DNA of 64,000 nucleotides from Caedibacter sp052030685 (GTDB taxonomy: Bacteria > Pseudomonadota > Gammaproteobacteria > Francisellales > Francisellaceae): NCBI RefSeq assembly GCF_052030685.1, contig NZ_JBQAJM010000013.1:1-64000 (forward strand). Direction: 5' to 3'. A model generated the notes under the pieces. That model searched no databases, was not told the DNA's origin, and was given only the letters and a program-made list of their open reading frames with translations. A program made the translations under genes and the position numbers. Positions 1-8,706 of this stretch are shown piece after piece; within the stretch, counting starts at the first letter, position 1, and each line of letters starts with the position of its first letter.

Positions 1-31
1 TCATCAGTTTTATTTATTTCACTCATAATCT

Positions 32-1375
32 GTGGTCGTATTTCTTAAATTCAAACATCAAAAGTGCGTAACTTCAGTTATTAACATCAGCCCCTTTTTG
101 CGCTTTGATGGCTACCATGTACTTTCTGATATTTTAAGTATGCGTAATTTGCAAACACGCGCCTTTGCACTGACTAAATGGAAATTGCGTGAAATATTAT
201 TTGGGCTTAACGCGCCTGCACCCGAGCAGTTTTCTAAAGCACGTCAACGTGTTTTGATTACTTATGCTATATTGACTTGGATCTATCGCTTTGTCCTGTT
301 CTTAGGGATAGCGATCATGGTCTATTACTTATTTTTTAAGGCGTTAGGCATTATCTTATTTGTCATTGAAATTGTTTACTTTATTTTACACCCCATTTAT
401 CGCGAACTAAAAATCTGGTGGAGTATGAAAGCTAATATATCACTTAATAAAAATACCTTAATTTTATCGATTATTCTCTTGATTCTAATTGGTTTATTTT
501 TTATTCCATGGCAGTCACAAGTTTCATTGCCAGCAACTTTGTCTTATCAAACCAAACCACTTTATACCGAGATTGCAGCACGTGTTATCTCTGTTGACAT
601 CAAAAAAGGAGATTATGTTAAAAAAGGACAGCTCTTAGCACAACTAACATCTGATCAACTTGATTTTCAGATTGCACAAGCCAATGAGAAACTTAAACAA
701 CTGATTTGGCAGCAAAGAAATAGCGTCCATTTTCAAACCAAATTGGATCAACAGCAAGTACTGCAAACACAAATTAATCACACTAAAACCCAATTAACTC
801 AACTACAAAAGCAACAAGACAAGTTAAGGTTTATCGCGCCTTTTGATGGTATTGTTGAATCGTTGTCTGAAGATTTGCAGCCCGATGCCTGGCTTAAAGC
901 AAAGCAAGCATTAATGCTGATTGTCAATAATCAAAATTTGCAACTACGCGCTTATACAACGGCGGATGATCAAGATCAATTAAAGCTTAATCAAAAAGGT
1001 TATTTTGTCCCTGAGAATATTGATCTTGCTAAAATACCCGTGGAGATTAAATATATTGTGAGCTCACAATCAAGTGTTTTCAAAAGTCAGAATGAAAACA
1101 AAGCAAACTTAAGCTATATCCATGAAGCCGCTCCATTAAGTGCATATCACGCGTCAAATTTTGGTGGTAGTATTGCCGTTAATCCTAATAAAGAAGGGAA
1201 GCTCACACCGCAGGAGAATGTTTTTTTAATTTTATTAAGCCTTAATTCTCCACTTCCTTATAAATTACCACATGTTGTCAGAGGCAAGGTATTTATTGAT
1301 ATTGAGCGAAAGTCACTTGCCGCACGTTTATGGCAACAAGTCCTTATACTTTGGGTGAAAGAGTCAGGATTCTAA
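32..1375 (+). CDS. M50-type membrane protease / HlyD-like adaptor, 3' part only
   Basis: The first ~130 residues contain a FLRFDGYHVLSD motif, which matches the internal Asp-Gly motif (third zinc ligand) of M50/site-2-protease-like membrane proteins, followed by three or four membrane segments. After a further membrane segment (about residues 142-160) comes a periplasmic HlyD-like biotinyl/lipoyl region (about 175-300) with a short coiled hairpin. In bacteria this fused architecture is associated with peptide or toxin export and is usually about 700 residues. The HEXXH half must lie to the left. The GTG at 32 is probably not a real start: the motif is internal to the family, and an in-frame TAA at 26-28 separates this frame from any upstream part. 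The gene is therefore either frameshifted or a remnant. The adaptor half looks intact to its stop codon. Confidence 0.6.
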   Translation: MVVFLKFKHQKCVTSVINISPFLRFDGYHVLSDILSMRNLQTRAFALTKWKLREILFGLNAPAPEQFSKARQRVLITYAILTWIYRFVLFLGIAIMVYYLFFKALGIILFVIEIVYFILHPIYRELKIWWSMKANISLNKNTLILSIILLILIGLFFIPWQSQVSLPATLSYQTKPLYTEIAARVISVDIKKGDYVKKGQLLAQLTSDQLDFQIAQANEKLKQLIWQQRNSVHFQTKLDQQQVLQTQINHTKTQLTQLQKQQDKLRFIAPFDGIVESLSEDLQPDAWLKAKQALMLIVNNQNLQLRAYTTADDQDQLKLNQKGYFVPENIDLAKIPVEIKYIVSSQSSVFKSQNENKANLSYIHEAAPLSAYHASNFGGSIAVNPNKEGKLTPQENVFLILLSLNSPLPYKLPHVVRGKVFIDIERKSLAARLWQQVLILWVKESGF

Positions 1376-1392
1376 GCTATATTTGCACATGT

Positions 1393-1447
1393 TGGCTGAA
1401 CGTTAGTCGAAGCCATCTGCTGCCTTTCCACTTCAACCTCGCTCAGG
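1393..1447. repeat. Dispersed hairpin repeat (TCGAAG family), copy 1
   Basis: The left arm, 1393-1413 (GGCTGAACGTTAGTCGAAGCC), is partly complementary to the right arm CTTCAACCTCGCTCAGG at 1431-1447. The same arms recur at 31879-31942 between dotC and dotB, and a half copy is at 51390-51411. Here it lies between the converging stop codons of the HlyD-like gene and the LysR gene, so it could act as a bidirectional transcript end. That role is inferred. Confidence 0.6.
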
Positions 1448-1454
1448 AGACGGT

Positions 1455-2318
1455 CTAATTAATTGCATCAATTAATGCTTTAAAGTAACTTGGCAATACA
1501 CCACGGTCATACCAACACAGTGAAATCTCATGATCATAAAACCAATTATCGTTAAGAATGGCTACTTTAGTCTGATCACAATACTGCTCAAAAAACTGCT
1601 CTGTAACGACCGTATAACCAAGCTCAAAGCCAACCAATTGCGCTAATTGGTCAGGGGAGTTGATAAAGTGTCGATCTTTGCGTGCAAACTGCAATAAGTC
1701 ATACTTTGCCAAATAGGAAAACGTAATATCATCACTACCATCAAAATCAATAATATTTTCATTAAGAACAACGTCTTTAATTGCGCGTTTTGTCCACGCC
1801 TTAGGCACGATAAAAACATAACGCTCTGGAGATAACTCTTTTGTACACATCTCTTTTGAAACTTGTTGATTATTAACAATCGCCAGATCAACTTGCCCTG
1901 TTTTCAACAACTCATGTCGCGCTTCAATATCTTGAATTTGTAAATGCAGCCTTAATTGCGGGTATAACTTAGCAATCGCGGTCACTACTTTCACAATCCG
2001 TGTTTTCATTAATGTCGAGGAAGATACAAGTTTTAAGGCAATAATATGATTACTGTCGCTCATATTTAAGCTATGCAAATAGCTGTTTTCTAAATTTTGC
2101 ATATCATGACAATACCTAAGCAGTATTTGCCCTTCTTCGGTCAATTGCATCCCCTTTCGTGAACGAATAAAAAGCGATGCGCCAAGCTTCTCTTCAAGCT
2201 GCTTTATTCTTTGTGTAACTGCAGTTTGCGTTAAAAACAAGGCGTCAGCGGCAGCATGTACCGTTTTGTTTTTCTCAACACTTAGAAAAGCCTGTAATAA
2301 AGGGCTTAAGCGAATCAT
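1455..2318 (-). CDS. LysR-family transcriptional regulator
   Basis: This 287-residue protein has the standard LysR layout. The N-terminal winged helix-turn-helix (residues 1-60) includes the recognition-helix region LTQTAVTQRIKQLEEKLGA. It is followed by a linker helix and a periplasmic-binding-protein-like effector domain (about 90-285). The length and the TQTAVTQRIKQLEE pattern resemble the ArgP/LysG subgroup that controls amino-acid exporters, but no exporter gene is adjacent, so the subgroup is a guess. It lies downstream of rph on the same strand, with an 82-bp gap filled by two GGGCGTAT-type repeats. The effector and target genes cannot be told from the sequence. Confidence 0.85.
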   Translation of the reverse strand: MIRLSPLLQAFLSVEKNKTVHAAADALFLTQTAVTQRIKQLEEKLGASLFIRSRKGMQLTEEGQILLRYCHDMQNLENSYLHSLNMSDSNHIIALKLVSSSTLMKTRIVKVVTAIAKLYPQLRLHLQIQDIEARHELLKTGQVDLAIVNNQQVSKEMCTKELSPERYVFIVPKAWTKRAIKDVVLNENIIDFDGSDDITFSYLAKYDLLQFARKDRHFINSPDQLAQLVGFELGYTVVTEQFFEQYCDQTKVAILNDNWFYDHEISLCWYDRGVLPSYFKALIDAIN

Positions 2319-2341
2319 GGTTTTTACTCCAATGTTTTTTA

Positions 2342-2406
2342 GGGCGTATTCAATACGCCCCTACGGGTTTTGCATATTTTTTGGCGTATGCAACACGCCC
2401 CTACGG
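2342..2406. repeat. Two copies of a GGGCGTATTCAATACGCCC palindromic repeat
   Basis: Copies lie at 2342-2366 and 2383-2406. Each is a near-perfect palindrome followed by CCTACGG. Related copies are at 3236-3262 (inverted) and 22654-22675. The second copy here overlaps the end of rph: the CTA at 2401-2403 within CCCCTACGG is the rph TAG stop codon read on the minus strand. Confidence 0.85.
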
Positions 2407-3117
2407 TAAATTACGCGTTTGCTTGAAAATTTCATTAATCCCTTTTTTACCCAAAGCAAGCATTTGTGCAAAATCATCTTCTGAGAAAGGTTTGCCTTCA
2501 GCTGTTCCCTGAATCTCAATAATGCCACCATCATGTGTCATCACAATATTCATATCCGTATCAGCATCTGAATCCTCAGCATAATCTAAATCAAGTACTG
2601 GTGTTTCTTTATAAACACCAACTGAGATAGCCGCAACATGTGCTTGAATCGGCTTGGCATCTTCTTTGACTAAACCATTTGCTTGCATATATTTCACCGC
2701 ATCTTCAATCGCAAGGCTCGCTCCAGTAATCGCAGCCGTTCTTGTGCCTCCATCGGCTTGCAAGACATCACAATCTACTTTTATTGTAATTCTTGGAAAC
2801 TCATTTAAGTTCACTGCAGCACGCAAAGCACGACCGATTAAACGCTGGATTTCTTGCGTTCGACCTGATTGTTTACCTCTTGCCGCCTCTCTATCCATTC
2901 TTGAGTGCGTTGAACGTGGCAGCATACCATATTCAGCCGTTAACCAACCTTGATTAGCATCTTTTAAAAACTTAGGGACTTCTTTCAATACCGAGGCATT
3001 ACATAATACTTTGGTATCTCCAAAAGATACTAACACTGAGCCTTCCGCATGTTTGGTAAATTGATGAATTACCGTTAATTTTCTCATTTCATTCGTTTGA
3101 CGTTGACTTGGACGCAT
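2401..3117 (-). CDS. rph: Ribonuclease PH
   Basis: RNase PH is a phosphate-dependent 3'-5' exoribonuclease that trims tRNA 3' ends and works as a hexamer in the cytoplasm. The protein starts MRPSQRQTNEMRKL and has the characteristic phosphate-binding and catalytic stretches, including GGTRTAAITGASLA and the Arg-rich GRTQEIQRLIGRALR. At 238 residues it equals the Escherichia coli protein in length, so it is complete. The start is supported by an AAAGGAAAA ribosome-binding stretch. The stop codon is contributed by a palindromic repeat. The leader carries a tandem octamer tract (3128-3166), unusual for a housekeeping gene. Downstream, a LysR gene follows on the same strand. Confidence 0.97.
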   Translation of the reverse strand: MRPSQRQTNEMRKLTVIHQFTKHAEGSVLVSFGDTKVLCNASVLKEVPKFLKDANQGWLTAEYGMLPRSTHSRMDREAARGKQSGRTQEIQRLIGRALRAAVNLNEFPRITIKVDCDVLQADGGTRTAAITGASLAIEDAVKYMQANGLVKEDAKPIQAHVAAISVGVYKETPVLDLDYAEDSDADTDMNIVMTHDGGIIEIQGTAEGKPFSEDDFAQMLALGKKGINEIFKQTRNLP

Positions 3118-3127
3118 TGTTTTTTCC

Positions 3128-3166
3128 TTTTATTCTTTTATTCTTTTATTCTTTTATTCTTTTATT
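3128..3166. repeat. Tandem octamer tract (TTTTATTC, almost five copies) in the rph leader
   Basis: Four exact copies of TTTTATTC are followed by a seven-base partial copy, ending about ten bases before the rph ATG and abutting its ribosome-binding site. On the minus strand the unit reads GAATAAAA. Such tracts change length by slippage, which could alter spacing or transcription of rph. No effect is shown by the sequence. Confidence 0.9.
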
Positions 3167-3235
3167 TAATTGAATGCTCATCACAAACCAGAATACAATC
3201 AAATGCTGCAAAATGATTTACGATGAATGTATTTA

Positions 3236-3262
3236 CCGTAGGGGGGTATTGAATACGCCCTA
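3236..3262. repeat. Palindromic repeat copy, inverted orientation
   Basis: CCGTAGGGGGGTATTGAATA followed by CGCCC is the inverse-orientation copy of the repeat at 2342-2406. Just before it, 3205-3235 contains GCAAAATGATTTACGATG, which is shared with the ~65-bp repeats at 23521 and 40436, so two repeat families abut here. Confidence 0.7.
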
Positions 3263-3294
3263 AAATCTGATTATTCTCACTTTATACATTTGTC

Positions 3295-3981
3295 TTATAA
3301 TAATCTTACCAACGATAAAATAAGTGTTGCTGATTGCTTGGCTGCTTCTTCAACAAATTGCGGGAAGTCTTCCACTGCCTGACCATCGGCTGTATCTGAG
3401 ATAGCACGCAATATCACGCAAGGCACATTAAATTCATGACACACTAGATTAACACTCGCGCCCTCCATTTCAATGGCTTGTGCATTGAAGTGCTTCACAA
3501 TCATCTCTTTAGTTTCTTTGCTATGAATAAACTGATCCCCCGTCGCAATAACACCTTCTTTTAAAGCAATGCCATGCGTATTTGCCGCTTCTTTTAGCTT
3601 TGATGTTAAACTCGGGCAGGTTTCGATAAATACTTTGCTACCCGGAATTTCGCCCTTTTGACGACCAAATGCAGTGATATCAATATCATGTTGTACCGTT
3701 TGTGTAGCAACGACAATATCCCCCACTTGCACATCCGCCGAGCCGCCACCAGCAACGCCAGAAAAGAGCAAAACTTCTGCAGCAAAATGCTCTATCATCA
3801 CGGTTGCGGTCAATGTTGAAAACACCTTACCGATTTTGCTATAGGCGATAATTAGCTCATGTCCATAATAGTGCCCTAGATAATAGGTATTATTAGCATA
3901 CTCTTTGGTTTCATAAGTGTCTAATTCAGCAAGAATTGGCGTAATTTCTTCGGGCATTGCCCCCATAATTGCAATTTTCAT
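3295..3981 (-). CDS. mtnN: 5'-methylthioadenosine/S-adenosylhomocysteine nucleosidase
   Basis: This enzyme cleaves adenine from methylthioadenosine and S-adenosylhomocysteine, feeding methionine salvage and removing an inhibitor of methyltransferases. It has the family start MKIAIMGAMPEEI (catalytic Glu in the PEE segment), GDQF, the ribose-binding EMEGAS and the catalytic Asp in ISDTADG. Length from the chosen ATG at 3981 is 228 residues, close to the E. coli enzyme (232). A longer version beginning at a TTG (4014) would add 11 polar residues not seen in the family, so I reject it. It stands alone between two repeat-rich gaps. Confidence 0.95.
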   Translation of the reverse strand: MKIAIMGAMPEEITPILAELDTYETKEYANNTYYLGHYYGHELIIAYSKIGKVFSTLTATVMIEHFAAEVLLFSGVAGGGSADVQVGDIVVATQTVQHDIDITAFGRQKGEIPGSKVFIETCPSLTSKLKEAANTHGIALKEGVIATGDQFIHSKETKEMIVKHFNAQAIEMEGASVNLVCHEFNVPCVILRAISDTADGQAVEDFPQFVEEAAKQSATLILSLVRLL

Positions 3982-4082
3982 ATTGTTTTTTTGATTTTTA
4001 TTGGTCCTGATCAATGGCAGATACTATACGCAAAACATTGTTCGTTGACCATAAATAACTGGAATTACACACCTGTGATTAA

Positions 4083-4847
4083 CTAGAATTTTGCATCATA
4101 ATCAAATGCCGGATGTTTTGATAAATCTATCACGCGATGTGGTGAAGGCTTACCTTGTTTGCCAGTCGATGTCCCACCATCATACACTCTAGGAATACCC
4201 CACTTACCACTCCATACTAAACCATCGTGATTATGCCCAAATAACAGCATATCAATTTTATGCACTTTTAATATCTTGCCTAAATCATCTGAATCTTTTA
4301 AATGATGGAATGGTCGTGGTGAAAAGGGATGATGATGCAGATAGATCACACGATACTCTGCATTTTTAATATCCACATCATGACTTAAGTAACCATCCAA
4401 ACGCTGTAATTGAGCTTCACCCAACTGCCCTTCAGCAAACAATCGATCATACCAATGAATCTCCTCTGCCATTGAGTCCAGTCCCAAAAAAGCAATATTA
4501 TCAATCATCGTTTTAATCGGATACTGCACATCAATACTGCCATAAAAAGCCTGTTTGAATGCGGCAACATAACCACTATAACCAATGGAGCCTGTGCCAT
4601 AGTCATGATTGCCCGGAATAACAAGCACATGAAATCCGGCGCGTTTTAAGCGATTAATTTGCGCTAATGCCTCATCATAAGCACCATCCTTTGTTGCATC
4701 TTCAACGATATCACCCGTGATAACAATAATATAATCACTCGCCTTCTCCTTGGTAAAGATAATACGTGTGACTAAATCACGCATAACTGAGGATAGGTTT
4801 TCATAGCCTAAATGGGTATCAGTTAAGTGGATGATCCTTTTCATCAT
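4083..4847 (-). CDS. Calcineurin-like metallophosphoesterase (CpdA/Icc-like)
   Basis: All five metal-binding motifs of the family are visible: DTHLG near residue 10, GDIVEDA near 45, GNHDYG near 80, HHHPF near 175 and GHNHDG near 205. It is 254 residues long, soluble and has no signal peptide. Its size and its opening (MMKRIIHLTDTHLG) resemble CpdA/Icc 3',5'-cyclic-nucleotide phosphodiesterases. The family also acts on other phosphodiesters, so substrate is inferred. The start may be either of two adjacent ATGs (4847 or 4844). It lies alone, upstream of mtnN by about 100 bp on the same strand. Confidence 0.8.
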   Translation of the reverse strand: MMKRIIHLTDTHLGYENLSSVMRDLVTRIIFTKEKASDYIIVITGDIVEDATKDGAYDEALAQINRLKRAGFHVLVIPGNHDYGTGSIGYSGYVAAFKQAFYGSIDVQYPIKTMIDNIAFLGLDSMAEEIHWYDRLFAEGQLGEAQLQRLDGYLSHDVDIKNAEYRVIYLHHHPFSPRPFHHLKDSDDLGKILKVHKIDMLLFGHNHDGLVWSGKWGIPRVYDGGTSTGKQGKPSPHRVIDLSKHPAFDYDAKF

Positions 4848-5202
4848 TAGATTCTCGCAACTTAAATTATCAATTGGTTAAGTATAGCAAAATAATTCAA
4901 TGCATAAATTACTGAAAACTCCGGATTTTTTATTAACTCCTTGTAGATCGGCATTCTAACAAGCTAGATTATCGAACCCCCTATCATAATGGCAATGTCT
5001 TTGCCACAGGATGCATGCAATCCATTGCAATAGATGTTGACCTTAGCAGATCTAAGCTACTAATTTTGGAGGGGCTCTCATTAATCCAGATTGTCATATA
5101 AATTATCGAATTTTTAATATAAAAATAATATAACTAGCTACGTAAAATTTTCATTGATAGAATATTACAACCTTAGCATTCAATATGGATCTTTAATAAT
5201 CT
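4848..5202. other. Intergenic region, 355 bp, no gene supported
   Basis: This separates the divergent metallophosphoesterase and MFS genes, so it should hold both promoters. The plus strand from about 4950 to 5100 has an open frame of ~50 codons lacking a start codon. It could be a decayed gene fragment; I recognise no family in it. The last 100 bases before the MFS gene are very AT-rich. Confidence 0.4.
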
Positions 5203-6447
5203 ATGCTTAACAAAAATCAACGTAAAATTCTATTATTATCAAGCTTAGGTGGCATGCTTGAATTTTATGATTTTATCATCTACGCACTACTTGCTGGCTA
5301 TATATCACAGCTTTTCTTTCCGACACACTCGGCAATTAACTCACTTTTAATTGCTTTTAGCGCTTATGCTGTTGGTTATTTTGCACGCCCATTTGGCGGC
5401 ATTATTTTTGGACATTTTGGCGATAAATATGGGCGCAAGAAAACCTTTACCATTTCAATTTTGGTAATGGCATTATCAACATTTATCATTGGTGTTTTGC
5501 CGACTTATCAAAGCGTTGGTATGTTAGCCCCGACTTTATTAGTCATTTGCCGTATTGCACAAGGCTTCTCTGTTGGAGGAGAAATCCCAGGAGCTATTAC
5601 CTATGTCAGTGAATCAGCACCTGATAAAAAGGCCTTTATGACTGGCTTTGTTTTTTGCTTTTTAATTTCTGGTGTTGCCATTGGTTTTATCGTTGAAGCA
5701 CTATTGTTGCAGTTTTTTAGCCATGAGCAAATGCTTATGCATGTTTGGCGTATACCCTTTATTTTAGGAGGTATCTTTGGCTTTATTGCTTATTATCTAC
5801 GTAAACAGTTAATGGATATTGAGGACTTTCAACCCTTTATCCAAAAAGAATACACTTTGCCAATTACCAAAGTCTTGCACACCCATGGTTGGAACTTAGT
5901 CTACACCACAATTATTGTTTCATTTGGTGCATTATGCTTTGTGACATTATTCTTATTACTTCCAGCATACTTTGGCACCATCTTAAACTTACACTTAAAA
6001 AACTTTGTCTGGATTAATAGCTTAGGGGTGATCATTCTGTCGATTTTGTGCATTATCGTTGGATTTTTTGCAGATAAGATCAATCGTCAATTGATTCTAT
6101 TACTGACCACTATTATCACTATAATTAGCAGTTTTTTCATTTATCACATCTACACACAGAATCAAGATATTTACTTTATTGCCATCATCGTCAGTGCGAT
6201 TGTTTGTGCGTTATGTTGGGGTAATATCCCCTCAATGCTTATTGATGCTTTCAAACAAGATGTGCGTTACAGTGGTATTGGCTTTGCTTACAACTTAGGC
6301 TTTGCTGTTTTTGGTGGCTTAACACCAACCATTGTTATTAGCGCAATTAAAGTCAGTGGTAACTTACTAGCACCTGCTTATGTATTAAGCATTGGAGCTT
6401 TAATCACCCTTGTTGCTATGTTTGCTAATCATATGATTAAAAAATAA
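5203..6447 (+). CDS. MFS transporter, metabolite:H+ symporter (ProP-like) type
   Basis: This 414-residue protein has about twelve hydrophobic segments. It carries the MFS loop 2-3 signature GHFGDKYGRKKTF near residue 85 and the early GGMLEFYDFIIYALL segment typical of the metabolite:H+ symporter subfamily (ProP, KgtP, ShiA). Members import osmolytes, dicarboxylates or other small acids with protons across the inner membrane. The substrate cannot be read from the sequence. At 414 residues it is at the short end of the subfamily and lacks the C-terminal coiled coil of ProP. priA follows 12 bp downstream on the same strand, so the two may be cotranscribed. Confidence 0.85.
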   Translation: MLNKNQRKILLLSSLGGMLEFYDFIIYALLAGYISQLFFPTHSAINSLLIAFSAYAVGYFARPFGGIIFGHFGDKYGRKKTFTISILVMALSTFIIGVLPTYQSVGMLAPTLLVICRIAQGFSVGGEIPGAITYVSESAPDKKAFMTGFVFCFLISGVAIGFIVEALLLQFFSHEQMLMHVWRIPFILGGIFGFIAYYLRKQLMDIEDFQPFIQKEYTLPITKVLHTHGWNLVYTTIIVSFGALCFVTLFLLLPAYFGTILNLHLKNFVWINSLGVIILSILCIIVGFFADKINRQLILLLTTIITIISSFFIYHIYTQNQDIYFIAIIVSAIVCALCWGNIPSMLIDAFKQDVRYSGIGFAYNLGFAVFGGLTPTIVISAIKVSGNLLAPAYVLSIGALITLVAMFANHMIKK

Positions 6448-6459
6448 GATTTATGACAT

Positions 6460-8646
6460 ATGACAATTGTTCGTGTTCTAGTGCATGGTCCCTTTACGGA
6501 GGGGCTTGATTACCTGTACCCTTTGCCAGCAATAGCAATACCTTTTACGCGTGTCATCGTGCCACTTGGCACTCGAAAGGTGATTGGTGTGATTAGTGAA
6601 ATCAATCCCAAAGTGAGTTTGCCCAAGGAGAAGCTTAAACCGATCATTAAAACCCTTGATAATAAGCCACTGTTATCAACACAAGCTATTGATCTTATTA
6701 GGTGGCTTGCTAATTACTATCAATGTACCTTGTATCAAAGCTTAAGGTTATCACTACCAAAACACTATTTACAAAAAGAACAGCCAGAATGCACCAAGCA
6801 AATCATTTACACACTAAACAATGCAGATAGTAATGATTTTAAACCTGCTAAGAATGCGCATAAACAGCACAAGGCATTGGCACTATTACGTGAACATGAC
6901 AGTGTCTCACATGATACCTTTATCAGTCATGAGATAACGTTGGCAACGATTAGATCGCTCATCAACAAAAATATCATCACACAATCAAAGCATAGGCTCC
7001 TTCCAAAAGCTCACGCCACAACAGCAATAACACCACGCACACTTAACACTGCACAACAAAGCGCTGTTGATGCTGTTCTTAAGCATCTTCATCACTTTAA
7101 AACCTTTTTGCTTTTTGGCGTCACTGGAAGTGGCAAAACGGAAATTTATATTGAAGCGATTAAGCCCGTGATTCTAAGCGGTAAACAAGTATTGATGTTA
7201 GTGCCTGAAATCAACCTCACCCCACAAACATTGATGCGCTTTGAACAAAACTTCAACGAGCCTATTGCTGCCATTCATTCGCAGCTGACTGATCAAGCAC
7301 GCTTTGAGCTATTTGTTAAAGTGCAAAATGCTGAGATTAATATTATCATCGCGACACGCTCTGGTCTTTTATTTGATACCCCAAATCTTGGCATGATTAT
7401 CGTTGATGAGGAGCATGATGCCTCCTACAAGCAACAAAACATACCTACCTATCATGCACGTGATATCGCGATTGTCAAAGCGCAAAAATATAATATTCCA
7501 ATTATCCTAGGCAGTGGCACGCCATCTTTAGAAAGTTACTATCATGCGTTAAGTGGCAAATATCATTTATTAACCTTAAAAAATCGTGCATTGAATCAAG
7601 TCAATAATCAAGTATATATTATTAACCTACAGAAAAGTAAAACACAAGCAGGCTTAAGCCCCATTTTGATTGATAAAATCAAACAAACGATTGCTAACGA
7701 TGAACAAGTGCTATTATTTATCAATCGTCGCGGTTTTGCCCATAGCTTAATCTGCCAAGATTGCGGTTGGTGTGCCAACTGTAATCAATGTGAAAAGCCA
7801 TATACTTTACACACTAAACCTCAGCATCTGGCATGCCATTTTTGTGGCAAAGCGCGTGAGATTATTCTGCAATGCCCTAATTGCCAATCACACAATTTAT
7901 CTGACATTGGGCAGGGTACTGAAAAACTAGAAGATGAATTAACTCTGCTATTCCCAACTGCTCATATCGCGCGCTTAGATCGCAGCTCAACGCAGAAAAA
8001 AGGCTTCCTTGAAAATGTGCTTAATGACATCAAATCACAACATATTGATATTATCGTTGGCACACAGATGATTGCCAAAGGTCATGACTTTCAAAATGTC
8101 AGCCTTGTCGGCATTATCAATGCCGATGCTGGCTTCTATAGCCAGGATTTTCATGCCGTTGAGAAAACAGCACAATTGATTATTCAAGTCGCAGGTAGAA
8201 CAGGACGAGGCAGTAAATCTGGGGATGTTTATATTCAAACCTATCAACCAGATAATCCTATATTGCAACTGATTCTACAGGCTGATTATAAGAAGTTCTT
8301 AGAGCATAGCCTTGAAACACGTAAGCTTCTCAACTATCCGCCTTTTTCCTATCAGGCATATATTTACGCCCAAGCAAGCAAGACACAAACTTGCACGCAC
8401 GCATTACAGCAACTAAATCATGCACTTGTAAACTCTAATGAACTAACGAAATTACAATGTCAAATTTCGCATGTATTACCCGCAATTAATATCAAACAAG
8501 CCGGACATTATCGCTTTATGTTGATGTTGACAGCAAGCACACGCAAACAGCTGCAACAGTTATTAAATGCCGTGAGTAACGACATTAAGCTTGCGCGTAA
8601 GAAAGTGAAAATTACGATCGATGTTGATCCAGTGGATATTAAATAA
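6460..8646 (+). CDS. priA: Primosomal protein N' (replication restart helicase PriA)
   Basis: PriA recognises stalled forks and reloads the replisome. The 728-residue length matches E. coli (732). In order: a 3'-DNA-binding domain (residues 1-105), a winged-helix part, a DEAD-type helicase with Walker A GVTGSGKTE (near residue 222) and Walker B VDEEHD (near 317), a cysteine-rich zinc region with CxxC pairs (CGWCANCNQC, CHFCG, CPNCQ, about residues 430-480), and helicase motifs ending with QVAGRTGRG. Nothing is missing. The gene ends in a strong hairpin terminator shared with pckA. Confidence 0.97.
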   Translation: MTIVRVLVHGPFTEGLDYLYPLPAIAIPFTRVIVPLGTRKVIGVISEINPKVSLPKEKLKPIIKTLDNKPLLSTQAIDLIRWLANYYQCTLYQSLRLSLPKHYLQKEQPECTKQIIYTLNNADSNDFKPAKNAHKQHKALALLREHDSVSHDTFISHEITLATIRSLINKNIITQSKHRLLPKAHATTAITPRTLNTAQQSAVDAVLKHLHHFKTFLLFGVTGSGKTEIYIEAIKPVILSGKQVLMLVPEINLTPQTLMRFEQNFNEPIAAIHSQLTDQARFELFVKVQNAEINIIIATRSGLLFDTPNLGMIIVDEEHDASYKQQNIPTYHARDIAIVKAQKYNIPIILGSGTPSLESYYHALSGKYHLLTLKNRALNQVNNQVYIINLQKSKTQAGLSPILIDKIKQTIANDEQVLLFINRRGFAHSLICQDCGWCANCNQCEKPYTLHTKPQHLACHFCGKAREIILQCPNCQSHNLSDIGQGTEKLEDELTLLFPTAHIARLDRSSTQKKGFLENVLNDIKSQHIDIIVGTQMIAKGHDFQNVSLVGIINADAGFYSQDFHAVEKTAQLIIQVAGRTGRGSKSGDVYIQTYQPDNPILQLILQADYKKFLEHSLETRKLLNYPPFSYQAYIYAQASKTQTCTHALQQLNHALVNSNELTKLQCQISHVLPAINIKQAGHYRFMLMLTASTRKQLQQLLNAVSNDIKLARKKVKITIDVDPVDIK

Positions 8647-8676
8647 AACCCCACGGGCTCACGCCCATGGGGTTTT
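8645..8676. terminator. Bidirectional rho-independent terminator between priA and pckA
   Basis: AAAACCCCA (8645-8653) pairs with TGGGGTTTT (8668-8676), and GGGC pairs with GCCC around a TCAC loop, with one C-A mismatch. Runs of A and T flank the GC stem on either side, so it can end both the plus-strand priA and the minus-strand pckA transcripts. Confidence 0.93.
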
Positions 8677-8706
8677 ATTCTATTTGTTCCCTGATTTAAG
8701 TCAAAA

